Origin: Hibiscus mutabilis
Taxonomy: Eukaryota > Streptophyta > Magnoliopsida > Malvales > Malvaceae
DNA length: 64,000 nucleotides
Direction: 5' to 3'
Assembly (NCBI GenBank): GCA_019671005.1
Contig: CM033741.1
Coordinates: 7,254,001 to 7,318,000 of the forward strand
Positions 43,330-55,192 of this stretch are shown here, piece after piece. Positions within the stretch are counted from its first letter, which is position 1, and each line of letters opens with the position of its first letter. The position numbers were made by a program, and so were the translations under genes. The notes beneath the pieces were generated by a model. It saw only the letters and a list, made by a program, of their open reading frames with translations. It searched no databases and was not told the DNA's origin.

Positions 43330-46300
43330 TGTCGCGACCATTTTTTGAAAACCAGGACGTGTCAAAATAGCCTGACGATCGATATTTTTAGAAAAATTAT
43401 GGTTTTAAACCATTTTTAATTTAATCTTGAAAATTTAGGATTTTTTCGTATTAAATCTGTTTTCCTTTTATTTTTCCTTAAAAACTTTTTGGAGTCGCCA
43501 CCGATCACTTCGAGGTAGACCGGATACCGAAAAACAAACCAGAGATTCTGTCTAAAAAGTGGGTTCGGGACTCGGTTACGTGTAGGGAAGGATTAGCACC
43601 CCTATGAACGCTCGTTATCGACACCTTTAATTTTACGTGGCATTTCGAATAATTATTTGAATTTAATTTATCCCATAATTATTAATTGAATTTTAATTCC
43701 AAATGCAGATATCCTTTTATAAGGAAATTCATTTTGTTCGAATACGAGATTAAAAGCATCCCGTTAGGTGGCACCCCCATTCGTATTTTAAAAATGAATT
43801 TCCAACATAAAAGGTTTTTAATGAATGATATTTTATTGTCTTGTCAATTTTAAGTTTTATTCTTAAAAAGCTCTATTTAATTAATTGTTTAAATCTATGA
43901 ATATTAATTAATTTAAGGGCTTTTATGAGAAAATGTCATTTTTATGAACACATTCTATATATTTAAAGCCTTTAAATTAATCATATTCCTAATTAATTAT
44001 TTCTTGTAATTAATTAAAGTTCTAGTCCTAATTAAGACTCTAACAATTTATTATTTAATTATAAGTGAAAATGTATATCGAATATACACCTTTATGACCA
44101 AGGCTGAGATAACACCCATTGTAAACAATGAAACACCATCTAGATTTGAACCTCAAAGATTCTATTCGATATACATTTAATTAACTACAATGTATTTAAT
44201 TAATTATTTAGTTTTAATTAAAGACTAAATTAATATTCAATTATAAGTGTAATTTATATACTAAATATATTCATTAAAATCCATGTTGAGATAACACCCC
44301 ATTGTAAACAATGGAACACCATCCAAATTAGGATTTTAAATCTTATATTCAATACATTTAATTACTACAATTATCTATCATATTTTAATTATTGAATCCT
44401 AATTAGAGAAACCTAGGTTAAAGGCTCTAGCAGATTAATTAAACTAGGTATATTTAATTATCTAACATTTAATTCTATATGCCTATTTTAAAACATGCAC
44501 CACATATATAAATTAATTTTATTTAATTAAATTAAACAATTAAATAAATAATTAGAATAAAACAAAATTGTACACTAAACTGATTTTTATTAAAACAATG
44601 ACTAAATTGAAAGGTTTACAAACTATACTGACCAATTACAAGATTCTGAGTGACCGAATTACAAGAATACAAATCTAAGGGGTATAATTATGGGATTATG
44701 GGACTAAATTGGGAAAATTACAAAACTTTAAAGCTCAATTTAGGGAGAACTTGACTAAATTGAAAGGATGCAAAGTATTAGGCAAAAACCAAATGGTACC
44801 CGCATTAAAACACGCGGGTTGCCAGCCCGACCCGAATTCACCTCGCGGGTCTTCTCATACCCGCTGCCAAAATGGCAGCGTTTCGGTTTGGCTATAAAAG
44901 CCTTGTTTCAAGGCTTAACTCTCATTTCCGTCCTCCCCACTCTCTCTCGTGCTTCTCTCTCTTCTCCCATATCCTCTCAACTTAAACTTCATTTACCCAG
45001 AAAATCCTCCCAAAAACGGATCAAACTCACAAAACCAATCATGTTATTCCCATGTTCATCTAAAATCTCCCATTCGATCTGCCTTGAACACTCCAAACTA
45101 TTCATTTCGTGTTTATTTTCGATCTACCCTCATATTCACCCAAAATTCGAACCTTGTTATTCACAATTCCTCCTTTTTGATCCTCAAAAACACTAGAATC
45201 ATTACCCCAACATGTTCCTAAAGATCAAAACCCTAATTCTCCCAAAATTCAACACCATTTTGTATATACTTTCCATTTTGATCCCTAGAAACACTAAACA
45301 ACTTCCTTAACACGTTTCTAAAGATCAAAACCCCCAAATCCTTCCAAATTCTTAGCTGTTCATCCTAAACTCCCCGAATCCTAAAATCTCAGCCTTAGAC
45401 CACCTTGCCTACCGCCCTTAGATCTAGGACCACCCCCACTCAAACACTTCGGCCTGTTCGTCGGCCGCCGAAGGTGACGCCAGCCACCGGCGGTCGTCTT
45501 CGGTCATCCCTTCTGGCCAAACCTAAATCCTCAGCCATCGTCTGGTTCTTTTTTGGCGACCGGTCACCGCCGCAAAGCGATTTCCAGCCGCCACCGCCTA
45601 CAAACCATAAAACTTCAAAAAACCTTCCATTTTCACCCTCAACCTAGATCTAAGCCCTGATTCAACCGAATCCTCCCATCTTCCCCACCTAGACTTTCTA
45701 CCCGTACTCTCATCGCTCCTTTTCGACTCCTTCAAAAAAAAACTCTGACGACCATCACGAACACTCCGGCAAAACTCAAGATAAGTTTCTGACAACTTAC
45801 ATTAATTGCTTACTGTTTTTCCATTAAAACTAGAACTAACATTTTGTTGTTTATATTGCAGGAAAAGAAAATATTACATAGAGGTTTACCTTCCGAGCTC
45901 GGCAGTGTAGATCTGATGACAAGTTCGGCGGTTGTTTTATCTTCTCCGGCGACCCCTAATATCTCTGGTAACTCCTCGGCTCCCTCACTCTCTTCAATTA
46001 CTCAAGTAATAATTGTGTAACTATTACCAAATCATTAATTGCTTAATTTTCTCTCTCTGTAGGGTATTTATAGATGTGGTAATGGTTGACGTCATAGGCA
46101 AATTATCTGTGGACAGCTGGCTTCTAGTAAAGCTTGATCCTGGTGAAACACAAGAGGACTAATAACCACATGCCACGTGGCCATTTTTGGCGGGCAAAAG
46201 AAACACAACTATGTTTCTTGGGCCATTTATCTGACATTATGTACTTGGGTCGGGAAATTCAGATTTTAGGAATGTAAATGGGCTTTGTTTGTACAATTTG

Positions 46301-46406
46301 GGTTTGTAATGGGTATGGTAAAATGTAAACTGTAAACTTTATTTTGTTTGGGCTTTGTTTATTCATTTATTATTTAATTAGGCCCGGTTAAAACTCGGGT
46401 ATAACA
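43330..46406 (-). repeat. 5' LTR of the Tat-type element
   Basis: In element sense it begins 'tgttatacccgag' at 46406 and ends 'tggtcgcgaca' at 43330, about 3.08 kb. It carries both TATA-like sites (44893-44899 on +, 46065-46072 on -). It contains ~61 bp (45830-45890, including 'tttatattgcaggaaaag') and ~40 bp (46085-46125) that the 3' LTR lacks. Confidence 0.9.
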
Positions 46407-46897
46407 ATATCTAATTTATTAATAAATTAAATTAATTATTATATAGGTATATTATTTTTTGAAAAATTCTAATTCTAATCTTAATCCTACTTAGAGGGGA
46501 AAAGAAGAGGGACTTTAAGGGAATATAAGGGAACAAAAATGATCAGCTTGACCAACCGATTAAATATGCTTGCTCTATTATATATGTTCATTATAAGGGT
46601 GGCTCTTTCGATCTAATTTAATTTATTTATAATAGACTCTTATTTTAAAGCATGATAAATACTATTATGAGGATGGTTTTATTATTCGTGTTTTTATATA
46701 ATAATCTTTAAATAAAAATATAATACACCGATCCTGAACCAGATCTGAAGTACTACATTCGGGTCACCAAAAATCAACCCATCAAAAATTCCATTTAAAA
46801 CAATAAGTTTAGCCAGTTCCAAAATATCAAATCATTAATAAATCTATGTAATTAAATAAGCATTTAAATGAGTTTACAAAACATGAGCTCCAAGTTT

Positions 46898-47174
46898 GTG
46901 TTCACAGGATTCTCTTTGTTTGTGTTGTTACCAAGGATTTCCCATAGGCTGGATCTGTTTATAGATTTGAAAGTTCGGCTCTTTCATCTGCTGTCGTTAG
47001 TCCCATTGCTTGCTAGTTTGGATTTCTTTATTGTGTTTACAGGATCCCTTTGTTTGTGTTGTTCGTTTTGGGTCTTTGGTGCCCTTTGTTCAGTTTTTAG
47101 GCTGTTGTTTTGGTGCCTGTGTTTGTAATGCTCTTTTCCTTTGAATGAATTTCTTGTTTTAGTCAAAAAAATAA
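46898..47174 (+). mobile_element. 5'-truncated LINE 3' end nested in the solo LTR
   Basis: The text 'tttttaggctgttgttttgg' and 'ctttgaatgaatttcttgt', ending in an A-rich tail (47165-47174), is characteristic of plant L1-type 3' ends. It is flanked by 13-base near-duplicates gagctccaagttt (46885-46897) and gggcttcaagttt (47175-47187), 11 of 13 identical, as left by target-primed insertion. The 86-codon open frame across it is not a host gene. Confidence 0.65.
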
Positions 47175-48268
47175 GGGCTTCAAGTTTAAAACACAATATA
47201 CCAAAATAATAATTCAAATAGAGTTACAGACTCAACAATGGCAAGGTCTTATGAGTACATTAGCCCAAACTAAAATAACAAGTATTGTACTCTGAACTCT
47301 GAAGCGAACGCGATACTGGGAAATCCCTTCTTGATGAGCTCCTCCAAAGGGTGACCTGTCAACCTACGCACGAAAAAATAACACATCCGCACGCTAAGCT
47401 AACAAAGCTCAGTGGTAAATTTTTACTCTACCATAATTCGTTATTATCATAAAAATAAACATGCAAGATAATATAGTCTAGAGAGCATAAGCAAGGCTTT
47501 ACTATCTATGAGTTATCATCTAGCCTACTTTAGCTAGAGTTCTTAGATCACATATATCAAGGCATCAACAAGTCAACAAGAAGTCTTACAAGATCCACAA
47601 GCTTTACCATACCCGAGGTCACATAGCCCATCGAGTCACTCAATTCATATAGCTCATTGAGTTAATACATATCGTACCTTAATCACTCAGCCAAGGGTAT
47701 ATAAGCCATCATTTAACATCCACACAACATACATATATACATCCATACATCATCTACATAATTGCCAACGAAGTCTTACTTTACCTGTGCTTACACAGCC
47801 GTTGGGTTGCCCGTGCTCGCACAGCCAATTCGTGGGTACGTCAGATGTACTTGATCACTCAGCCTGAAGTACACATCATCTTATATAAGTACCGTAGTAC
47901 TAACACTAGGACATCCATATTCCTTTACCACAACATAAAAGAATACATGCTCCTCGAGCATTCATACACCTCACCAAGAGGTAAGTGGCACCAAGACAGA
48001 CCATCACAAATGCCCCAAGGCATAACACTAACCATCATGATTATCTCAGTTCATCACATACTAAGCTATTATACATTATTCTTATTCACAAGGGTCAAAC
48101 CTCGGTTTCTCAATTTTATAACTCATTTTAGGCTATTAGGGGTATTGGATCGAACGATATAATTTTCAGCCCTTCGAGCAAAAATTGACATTTTTGGGAA
48201 GATTGCACAGTAAGTATCGGTACTGGTCATCACGTACCGATACCAAAATAACTCACTAAAATTTTTGA

Positions 48269-48500
48269 AGCCTTGGCGTATCAGTACTGGAAAAAAACCA
48301 TACCGATACTGGAAATACATGGCGTACTGGTACTAGAAAACATCGTACCGATACTGAAAATATATGGCGTATCGATACTAGAAAACACCGTACCGATACT
48401 AGAAATACATGGCACACCGGTACCGGAAAACACTGTACCGATACTGGAAATACATGGCATACCGATGCTAGAAAATATTGTACCAATATTAAAAAAGCTC
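48269..48500. repeat. 45-bp minisatellite inside the solo LTR
   Basis: About five units of 45 bp starting 'gtaccgatactggaaata' and containing 'catggc(g/a)ta(c/t)' and 'ctagaaaacac'. Each unit is itself two related halves of ~22-23 bp. As 45 is divisible by three, it makes long periodic open frames on both strands (15-residue repeats of VPILEIHG type). These are artefacts of the repeat. Confidence 0.85.
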
Positions 48501-49360
48501 ACTGAAAAACCTAAATTTCCTCGAGTACCGATACGGGCTCCTCGTGTACCGGTATCGAAGCCTAGAAATGACTTTCTAGGCTTGAAAAATCACCTCCCAA
48601 GCCCCCAAATTGCATCCTTTAACTCTTTAACTTAATCCTACATCATATGAGAGTTGATTAGGATGATTTACTATCATTTTTACGCAGTATTAACTAATCC
48701 AGATTTCACCATTAATAAGATTTAAGCTACAAAAACTCTAAACTAGCAAATTCATCCATAAAATCAAGCAAGACAATTAATTTATGATATTCAAAAAGAG
48801 GAAGAGTCAGAGATGTACTGACCTTAGCTAAAGATCCCGGATTTAAGCTTACCTATAACTTTCTTCAAGCTTCCTCCTTGCCTCAAGCTTGGAAGAATCA
48901 TTTAAACTCTTCTTACCTCAAAATTATGCTTTTCATGGAGCTCTTGAAAAAGGGATCAACAAATCTCAATCTTGGACCTTAGATGAAAGAGATGGTGAAA
49001 AAAGCTTGAATATTTAAGCTTGACAGCTATGGAATTTTTAAGAGAAAGGATGAAAAAAGATGGTGAAAAAAAAAAGAAAGCGATGATCTCACCAAATGTT
49101 CTTTTGTCCCCCAAGTTGATCCACGTGAATTCCAATAAAATGAGGAGGGGATCAGCCATTCTTTTGAAAGTTGGAATATTTACCACATAAAGCCCCCAAC
49201 TTTCATTCTTCTAAAAGGGTCACTACCCAAGCTCATGTGGCACAATTTTCATCCAACAAAACTTAAACTTGGCCTAAAGGCCCCAATTATTCTAACCAAT
49301 CCAAAAGTCCATAACCCGGCCCAACGTTCAAACGTTGACTCGAAAATTTGGGTCGTTACA

Positions 49361-49587
49361 AAAAAATAGAAACAATACTTAAAATTTTATATACAAAATC
49401 TTTGTCGTTTTATCTATAATCATTTATTGATTTAATTTTATAATTATATGTTTTTGCATAAAATGATAATATTCATTCACACTATAATTGTGATAAAATC
49501 GCTTGAAAGTAATATTGTTTTTTTGAAATATATTAAATAAATATTTTTATATAATTAAATTATTATTAAAAATAGATTCAAACCACA
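49361..49587. other. Short AT-rich spacer
   Basis: Non-coding spacer between the solo LTR and a MITE. Nothing further is supported. Confidence 0.5.
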
Positions 49588-49596
49588 TTTAATTAT

Positions 49597-50045
49597 GGGT
49601 AAAGTACACAAATGATCACTAAATTATCCCTAAAATACAAAATGGTCACCAAACTTTCAAAAATTATATAATGGTCATTAAACTTTAGTTTTTATTACAA
49701 AATGGTGACTGAGCCGTTAACTGTCATTAACTGGGAAATGTGGCAGCTACAAAATTTGTATAATAACATATTTAATCCTCAATATTTACACATTCAATCA
49801 ATTTAGACATCAATAATGAGGGTTAAATTGGGAATAAATTGATTAAATGGGTCAATATGGAGGATTAAATGTTGTATTATTCAAATTTCTGTAATTGTCA
49901 CGTCACTCAATTAACGATAGTTAACGGCTCAGTGATCATTTTGTAACAAAAACTAAAGTTTAATGCTTATTATGTAACATTTGAAAGTTTGATGACCATT
50001 TTGTATTTTTAGAGATAATTTAATGACCATTTGTGTACTTTACCC
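49597..50045. mobile_element. Mutator-type MITE, 449 bp
   Basis: Long terminal inverted repeats: left 'gggtaaagtacacaaatgat', and the right reverse complement 'gggtaaagtacacaaatggt'; similarity continues over ~150 bp each. Flanking tttaatta at 49588-49595 and 50046-50053 is an 8-base (possibly 9-base with one mismatch) target duplication. It has no coding capacity. Confidence 0.85.
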
Positions 50046-50289
50046 TTTAATTAATTTTCGAATTCTCAAAAATTTTTATTCAGTCTGATTCTTGTGGGGG
50101 TATATATCTACTATTTATTAAAGTTCATACTAAGTTTGGTGTCAAGGATTAATTGAATAGCAATTCAATTGAAAAAGATAAATATATTTTCTTAAGGAAA
50201 TGATTAGTGTTTTTGGTTTTTCTTTCATTTTATATTTCTATGCAATATTACTTTTGAAATCTAAATTTTAAAGAAATGTTTAAAATAAC

Positions 50290-50430
50290 CAATTGAGTTT
50301 AATTCGGTTGACATGTTGCTAGTAAAATATGTAGGAGGACGTGAGATCGAGTATACTTAAGCCTCAATATCCTTCGATTTATGGGTGGAAGGTTTGAGTA
50401 GTATGGACATTACATCAAACTTTATGTTCA
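50290..50430 (+). mobile_element. Possible tRNA-derived SINE fragment
   Basis: The text 'gagtttaattcggttgaca' resembles an A box, and 'gtgagatcgagtatactt' about 45 bp later resembles a decayed B box, in the layout of plant SINE heads. No poly-A tail or target duplication was resolved. Confidence 0.35.
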
Positions 50431-50755
50431 AAAAAATGCTAAAAACAAAATTTTCTTGTTTTATCAGAGAGTCAAGTCCCGTGTCACAAGATCAATACAT
50501 TTTTTCAAAAAATATATCTAACAGGACGTGCAGTATCATAAATATCGTAAAAATTTAACAACCTAATCGTCGCTTTCTTTAACTTGGTTTTGAAAGAAAG
50601 AACAATCAAATTAACAAATATGTGTGAATGTTAAAAGATTTCATTTAAACAAAATCAACTTAATAAACGGAACTAAAGCAAATAGACTCGAAATAAATTT
50701 ATACATATAATAACTTTAGGCAAACGAAAAATCTATTTTACAGATATCTACTAAT

Positions 50756-50880
50756 TAGCCTAGTGGTTAAGGATAATCATCTTGTTCTATTTTATATGGC
50801 TTCAAACTCCGGTATAGAAATGTAATAACTCTATATTTAATAAAAAAATATATGTTACACATGCTTAGAGACGGTGATGC
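50756..50880 (+). mobile_element. tRNA-related SINE remnant
   Basis: 'attagcctagtggttaagg' (A-box-like) and 'ggcttcaaactccggta' (B-box-like) are spaced as in a tRNA, but no cloverleaf can be formed and there is no anticodon arm. A tRNA-derived SINE head is more likely than a gene. Confidence 0.45.
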
Positions 50881-51862
50881 AAATTAATGCCTTAGCATAC
50901 TTCTACCTCCTTTCTATACTAAAGTACCACTCTAGGAGATTAAGCTCAATATTAATCCATGTAATGTATAAGTTCACTTGAGAAAATACGAACATGTAAA
51001 TTTACAAAGGATATTTATAATATTTAATCTGAATTAATATGTTTATAAATTAGATATTAATAATTATATAAAAAGTAAATGGCATCGTACATTTAACGCA
51101 TATCCATTTCCGAAGCAAATTTAATGTTGCAATGTATGACCATACTATCAACGGGTCGAAAACTGTGAATTGTGACATACCACTTCACATCATTGCAATC
51201 GAAAGGAAGTGTAATAAAAGTAAAATCCCAAAAAGTATGAATGGATCGAGAGGAGGTTAGAAAGTTATCCCTTTGAAAATTTAAAATTCGTATTGGTTTA
51301 AATTTTTAAATTTTTTGTGTATTTTTTATTAAAAATTTATTTTCATCCTTAAAGTTTTATAAATCATTTATCTAACATAAAATCATGAGTCTCTCTGCAA
51401 AAAAGATGGTGTGAACCATTCACATATGATATTGACTATTGATTACCCAAGGTAAGCATAAATATCACACAGAAAAGAAATGTGCACCATTTCCATTTCG
51501 TTGTCGGTGGATTTCGATTTGGCTTGCAAGGATTATTTCCTAAGCTATTGTTCTATATTTATTCCATAGATTTTGTTTTTTTTTTCAAGAGATTATTGTA
51601 ATGAAAGAGGCAACATCACATTAATGGTACAGAGGCGGGCCATATGGCTCACTTCCTTCATCAATAAGGAGGCGGCAACACATAATCACATGCCCTCCTA
51701 TTTTCACTTCGAACCTTCATCTATTGTCCTTTCGATTTTCTGCGATTTAAAATTTTATTTTATTAAACTTAACAAGTTATCTCAATAAAAAAATAATATT
51801 TATCATAAAAAACTCGAGTTTAAGTAATTTATTTTTAATATCTGTCTTATCAAAGGGTTAAA
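50881..51862. other. Gene-free AT-rich stretch with a dispersed repeat fragment
   Basis: Contains 51236-51390, a degenerate relative of the 'cccctaaaaatttgaaatt' repeat seen at 52296-52452 and elsewhere. The 71-codon frame at 51573-51788 shows no domain. No RNA gene seen. Confidence 0.5.
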
Positions 51863-52628
51863 AAAATATAAGATATAATGTCAAAAACCGTCTTTAATGT
51901 TTGACTGGATAGTCATTTTGGCTCATATTCTTTTTTTTAAAACAACTTAACTCTCAACGTTTCATTTTGTGTCAAAATGACCTATTATCGGATTAAGAAA
52001 AAATACAAGGCATAATCCCAAAAAAAATCTCCTAATGTTTTGTTTGGATAGCCACTTTGGCTCCCTTTCTTTTTTTAAACAATTTTACTCTCAACCTTTT
52101 ATTTTGAATCAAAATGACCCATCTGCGGATAAAAAATGATAATCAACTAACGCTAAATAATTTGAAATGACTTGACAAGATGGCATGTAAATAGAAAAAA
52201 TAATTTTACATTTATAAAATTATTTTTTGACTGATGTGACATTCTTTAAAGTCAACATATTTATTTATATGACATTGTTATGTCAGTGTGCATTGTCACA
52301 CAATGATGGACTTAGAGGGGGCCGCCACCCCCCTAAAAATTTGAAATTCCTACATGATTTAGAAATTTGCTATGTATTTCCTATTGAATCTATTTTCACC
52401 CGCTAGAATTTTATAGGCCCCCTAACATAAAGTAATGTGTTCGTCCCTGTTGTCACGCAAATTTGCCACGTCATTTCTAGCCATTTACAATTGACTAACA
52501 ATTTTCATCCATAGATGGATCATTTTAACCCAAAATAAAATATTGAAAATTAAATTACTTAAAAAGTGCAAGCTAAAGTAACTATTCAGTTAAACGTTAA
52601 GAACATATTTTTAACTTTATACCTTTAA
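51863..52628. mobile_element. TIR element (~630 bp) with a duplicated left end
   Basis: The left end at ~52002 ('ggcataatcccaaaaa', 'ggatagccactttggctcc', 'tttattttgaatcaaaatg') is matched in reverse complement by the right end at ~52480-52628. A second, partial left end (51863-52000, 'ggatagtcattttggctc') stands just before it. Inside lies another repeat fragment at 52296-52452 ('gaccttag'-type start, 'aggggg...cccccct', 'gttcgtccctg'). Confidence 0.6.
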
Positions 52629-53419
52629 TAAATAGTACATATATACACCCACAAGATTATTTTGAAAAAGAAAAGAGAATACGAAAATTAATTAGGAATT
52701 TCAAAAGTGGGAGAAAGTGAGAAAGAAAAAACATAGAAATAGAAACTATTTTTGAAGAGGGTATAATCAAGAACAAGAGGTATTTATCGAATAATTTTTT
52801 TAAAAATTTTTAGAAAATAGGTGAATCTGAGCAAAATCGATGAAACAGAAAAGCTACGAGTCAGAAAGAAAAAAATAAAAATAAAGGATGGACTTCACTT
52901 TTCCTTTAAAGAGATATACTATAAAAATAGACCAGTTTATGAAACTTCTTACTTGGATGAGAATAAAAAAATTTGAAGTTTGAAATATTAAAAAAGAAGA
53001 AAATAAATATATAAATTATAAATTGCATAAATTTCATAAAATTAAAAATATTAAAATAAAATAAAATAGTAAATTAATAAAAAAACTAAATATATAAAAT
53101 AATGCAATAAAAGATAAAACAAGATGCGACTTCCCCTACATATTTTTTTAAAATTTTAATTTATTCTTTGTTTAATATTCAAATATCATTTAATTTTCTT
53201 ATTAAAAAATCTCATTTAATTTATATTTGTATATGCGGATTCAATTTAGAAATGAAATATATTATTGTCATGTCCTAAACCATAACATTTTGTATACTCT
53301 ATTATAATGAATTAATTCAAACAAATTTTATTTGTCGTGATGCATTTGTGTTCTATTTTTTTTTATATTCAAAATATTATAAATTATCACACGTCAATAA
53401 TTTGTTTATGGATGAGTCT
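52629..53419. other. Gene-free, strongly AT-rich stretch
   Basis: Long A-rich and T-rich runs. Nothing coding, no element ends that I can defend. Confidence 0.55.
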
Positions 53420-54158
53420 ACCACGTGCGTCGTACACAGCTAAACACTATTAATATTGAATACTGTTAAACATTATTAAATTAATTAATAAAAATTAAAA
53501 ATTTTAAGGACTAGACTTATAATTAAAATTATTTTAAAAGAAAATTAAAAATTAGATTTAATAAACTTTTTATATTTCTTTATAATATTTTTAATTGATA
53601 TATTTTAATCAAATTTTTCAAAATTTCCGTAATATCAAAAACTTTAAACACAACCCCTTTATTTTCTTTTCGCCGCCATCACTGTCGTTGCTGCTATCGT
53701 CGAAGGGTCAAGGGATTGATTTGGTTTTTCAGTCGACCCCCAAGAAACTTTTATACCCTACGATAATTACAAGAACATAAACATGTTCCAATTTTTGTTT
53801 GGTTTTTCAATCGACCCCCAAAAATAACTTGATGTTTCGAGGAGGGTAAAGACCCATCTATTGTCGAGTCTTAATCGAATAGTATAAGTGGCGGCGGCGA
53901 CAATGTCAAAAGGGAAATAAAGGGGTTGTATTTAGGGTTTTTGATATTAAGGAGATTTTGAGAAATTTGATTCTAATATATCAATTAAAAATACTATAAA
54001 GAAATATAAAAGATTTATTAAATCTAATTTTTAATTTTCATTTGAAATAATTTTAATTATAAGTCTAGTCCTTAAGATTTTAATATTTATTAATCAATTT
54101 AATATTATTAAGCGGTGTTCAGAATTAGTAATGTTCAGCAGTGTGTGACGTCTGTTGT
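53420..54158. mobile_element. Foldback element, ~740 bp, arms ~250-290 bp
   Basis: The left arm ('ttaaggactagacttataat', 'ttaattgatatattttaatc', 'acaacccctttattttct') is matched in reverse complement by the right arm ('ggaaataaaggggttgt', 'atatatcaattaaaaata', 'attataagtctagtcctta'). The loop carries two direct copies of 'ggtttttca(g/a)tcgacccccaa', at ~53724 and ~53800. The ends are 'ccacgtgcgtcg' and 'gacgtctgttgt'. No clear target duplication. Confidence 0.7.
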
Positions 54159-54780
54159 AAAATTTTTCTTTGCTTATATAATTTGTTTTTCAGATCAATC
54201 AAGAACCTTAAAAAAATTAATGACTATAAAACAAACATGAATATCACTTCAATTATACCATAAATATATGATTTTGATACATTTGTGTATTCAAACTATT
54301 TTTTGTTGAACATGTTTTAATCATTTTCATGTATTTATATCGTTTCAAGTCTATCACATATTATAAATTTGCTTTGAGAAAGCGAATATCTCTCGATTTA
54401 ATTTAAAAAAAGAGTTAAAAGGGTATTTTTGTTTATGGGTTCGACTCAAAAAATCAATTCAGCCCCTCGCCGAAAAACGCACTCAATTAGGCCCTCTAGT
54501 TCGCAAATTGCATCAAAGTAACACTTTGACCGACGTTGATCATTACAATTCTGACGTGGTAGATAACGGTACTGACGTGGCGGTCCGCGATGTTGACATG
54601 GCAGTACACCATGGGATTATGACGTGATAGAGGAGTTGAATTGATTATTTTAATCGAATTCGAGGGCATAATTGATATTTTGCCGAGTTTAGGGGCATAA
54701 CTGATTTTAATTGAAAGTTCGATAGTTTACTTAATCTTTAAGCTAAAAAATAAAAAATATATATATTAAAATTCTAAAGG
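54159..54780. other. Gene-free stretch
   Basis: Non-coding. Bases ~54430-54720 contain dispersed 'gacgtggcggtccgcgatg' and 'cactcaattaggccctc' text typical of plant repeat debris; no boundaries could be set. Confidence 0.4.
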
Positions 54781-54960
54781 TAAACTACATAAATGACCAC
54801 TCAACTATGGGGTTGGTCTCGATTTAACCACTATACTTCTAATTGAAGCAATAAGACCACTCAACTACTAAAATGGACTCAATGTGACCATTTGTCGTTA
54901 AAATCTAATGAGGGAGTGATGTGACAGTTAATAAAAATTTGTATAATTACACATTTTATC
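54781..54960 (+). repeat. Terminal repeat of a MULE-type non-autonomous element (left)
   Basis: 'ggtaaactacataaatgacc' and 'actcaactatgggg', followed by two echoes of 'gaccactcaactact', are typical of a common plant terminal inverted repeat class. A weakly complementary end occurs at 58196-58350, so a 3.5-kb element is conceivable. The match is loose. Confidence 0.4.
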
Positions 54961-55111
54961 CCTACTATTTACACATTTTATCAATTCAGTCCTAATTTTA
55001 TTTCCTTATTGGGGGACTTTATCTATATATATTTGATTTAATAATTTTTATTTTCTTCCTCCAATCAGGTGGTAACACATGTCACCTAATTGAAGAAGAA
55101 AAATAAAAGAA

Positions 55112-55192
55112 TGCATTGCTCGCCCCTGGTAAGAATCTAACCCAGGTAAACTCAGTGTAAGGAACATGAGTCTGCCACTAAGCCAAGTACAA
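55112..55192 (-). mobile_element. tRNA-like SINE remnant
   Basis: The - strand reads 'acttggcttagtggcagac' (A-box-like) and 'cctgggttagattcttacc' (decayed B box). It is too degenerate for a functional tRNA. Confidence 0.4.

Larger units (their letters stand above)
28492..46406 (-). mobile_element. Ty3/gypsy LTR retrotransposon, Tat/Ogre-type, 17.9 kb
   Basis: Two LTRs in direct orientation (28492-31472 and 43330-46406) enclose 11.9 kb of internal sequence coding on the - strand. Order on the - strand: 5' LTR, primer-binding site, extra ORF with coiled coil, gag, protease, linker, RT, RNase H, a second (archaeal-type) RNase H, integrase, and a repeat-rich 3' region. Dual RNase H, an ORF before gag and very long LTRs are marks of the Tat lineage, including Ogre. 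Flanking 5-mers are atatt (28487-28491) and atatc (46407-46411), 4 of 5 identical. Coding parts are split among frames, so it is dead. LTRs end TG...CA, with TA at one degenerate end. Confidence 0.9.
46721..49360 (-). repeat. Probable solo LTR (gypsy-type), interrupted by a LINE fragment
   Basis: On the - strand it begins 'tgtaacgacccaaattttcg' at 49360. The other end near 46721 reads 'ggatcggtgtatta' where an intact end should resemble 'ggtgttaca'. Flanking 5-mers aaata and aaaaa are a weak match. There is no internal retrotransposon coding next to it on either side. It includes a 45-bp tandem repeat (48269-48500) and a LINE end (46898-47174). Confidence 0.5.

Noticed and set aside
46868..47128. 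86-codon hydrophobic open frame
   Set aside because: It lies within a 5'-truncated LINE 3' end flanked by a target duplication.
48256..48635. Open frames of up to 120 codons with 15-residue repeats
   Set aside because: Produced by a 45-bp minisatellite whose period is a multiple of three; frames are open on both strands, which is not expected of a real gene.
50756..50825. tRNA gene
   Set aside because: A- and B-box-like motifs exist, but no acceptor stem or anticodon arm can be built; a SINE remnant is more likely. The same applies to 55112-55192, 58785-58932 and 62193-62262.
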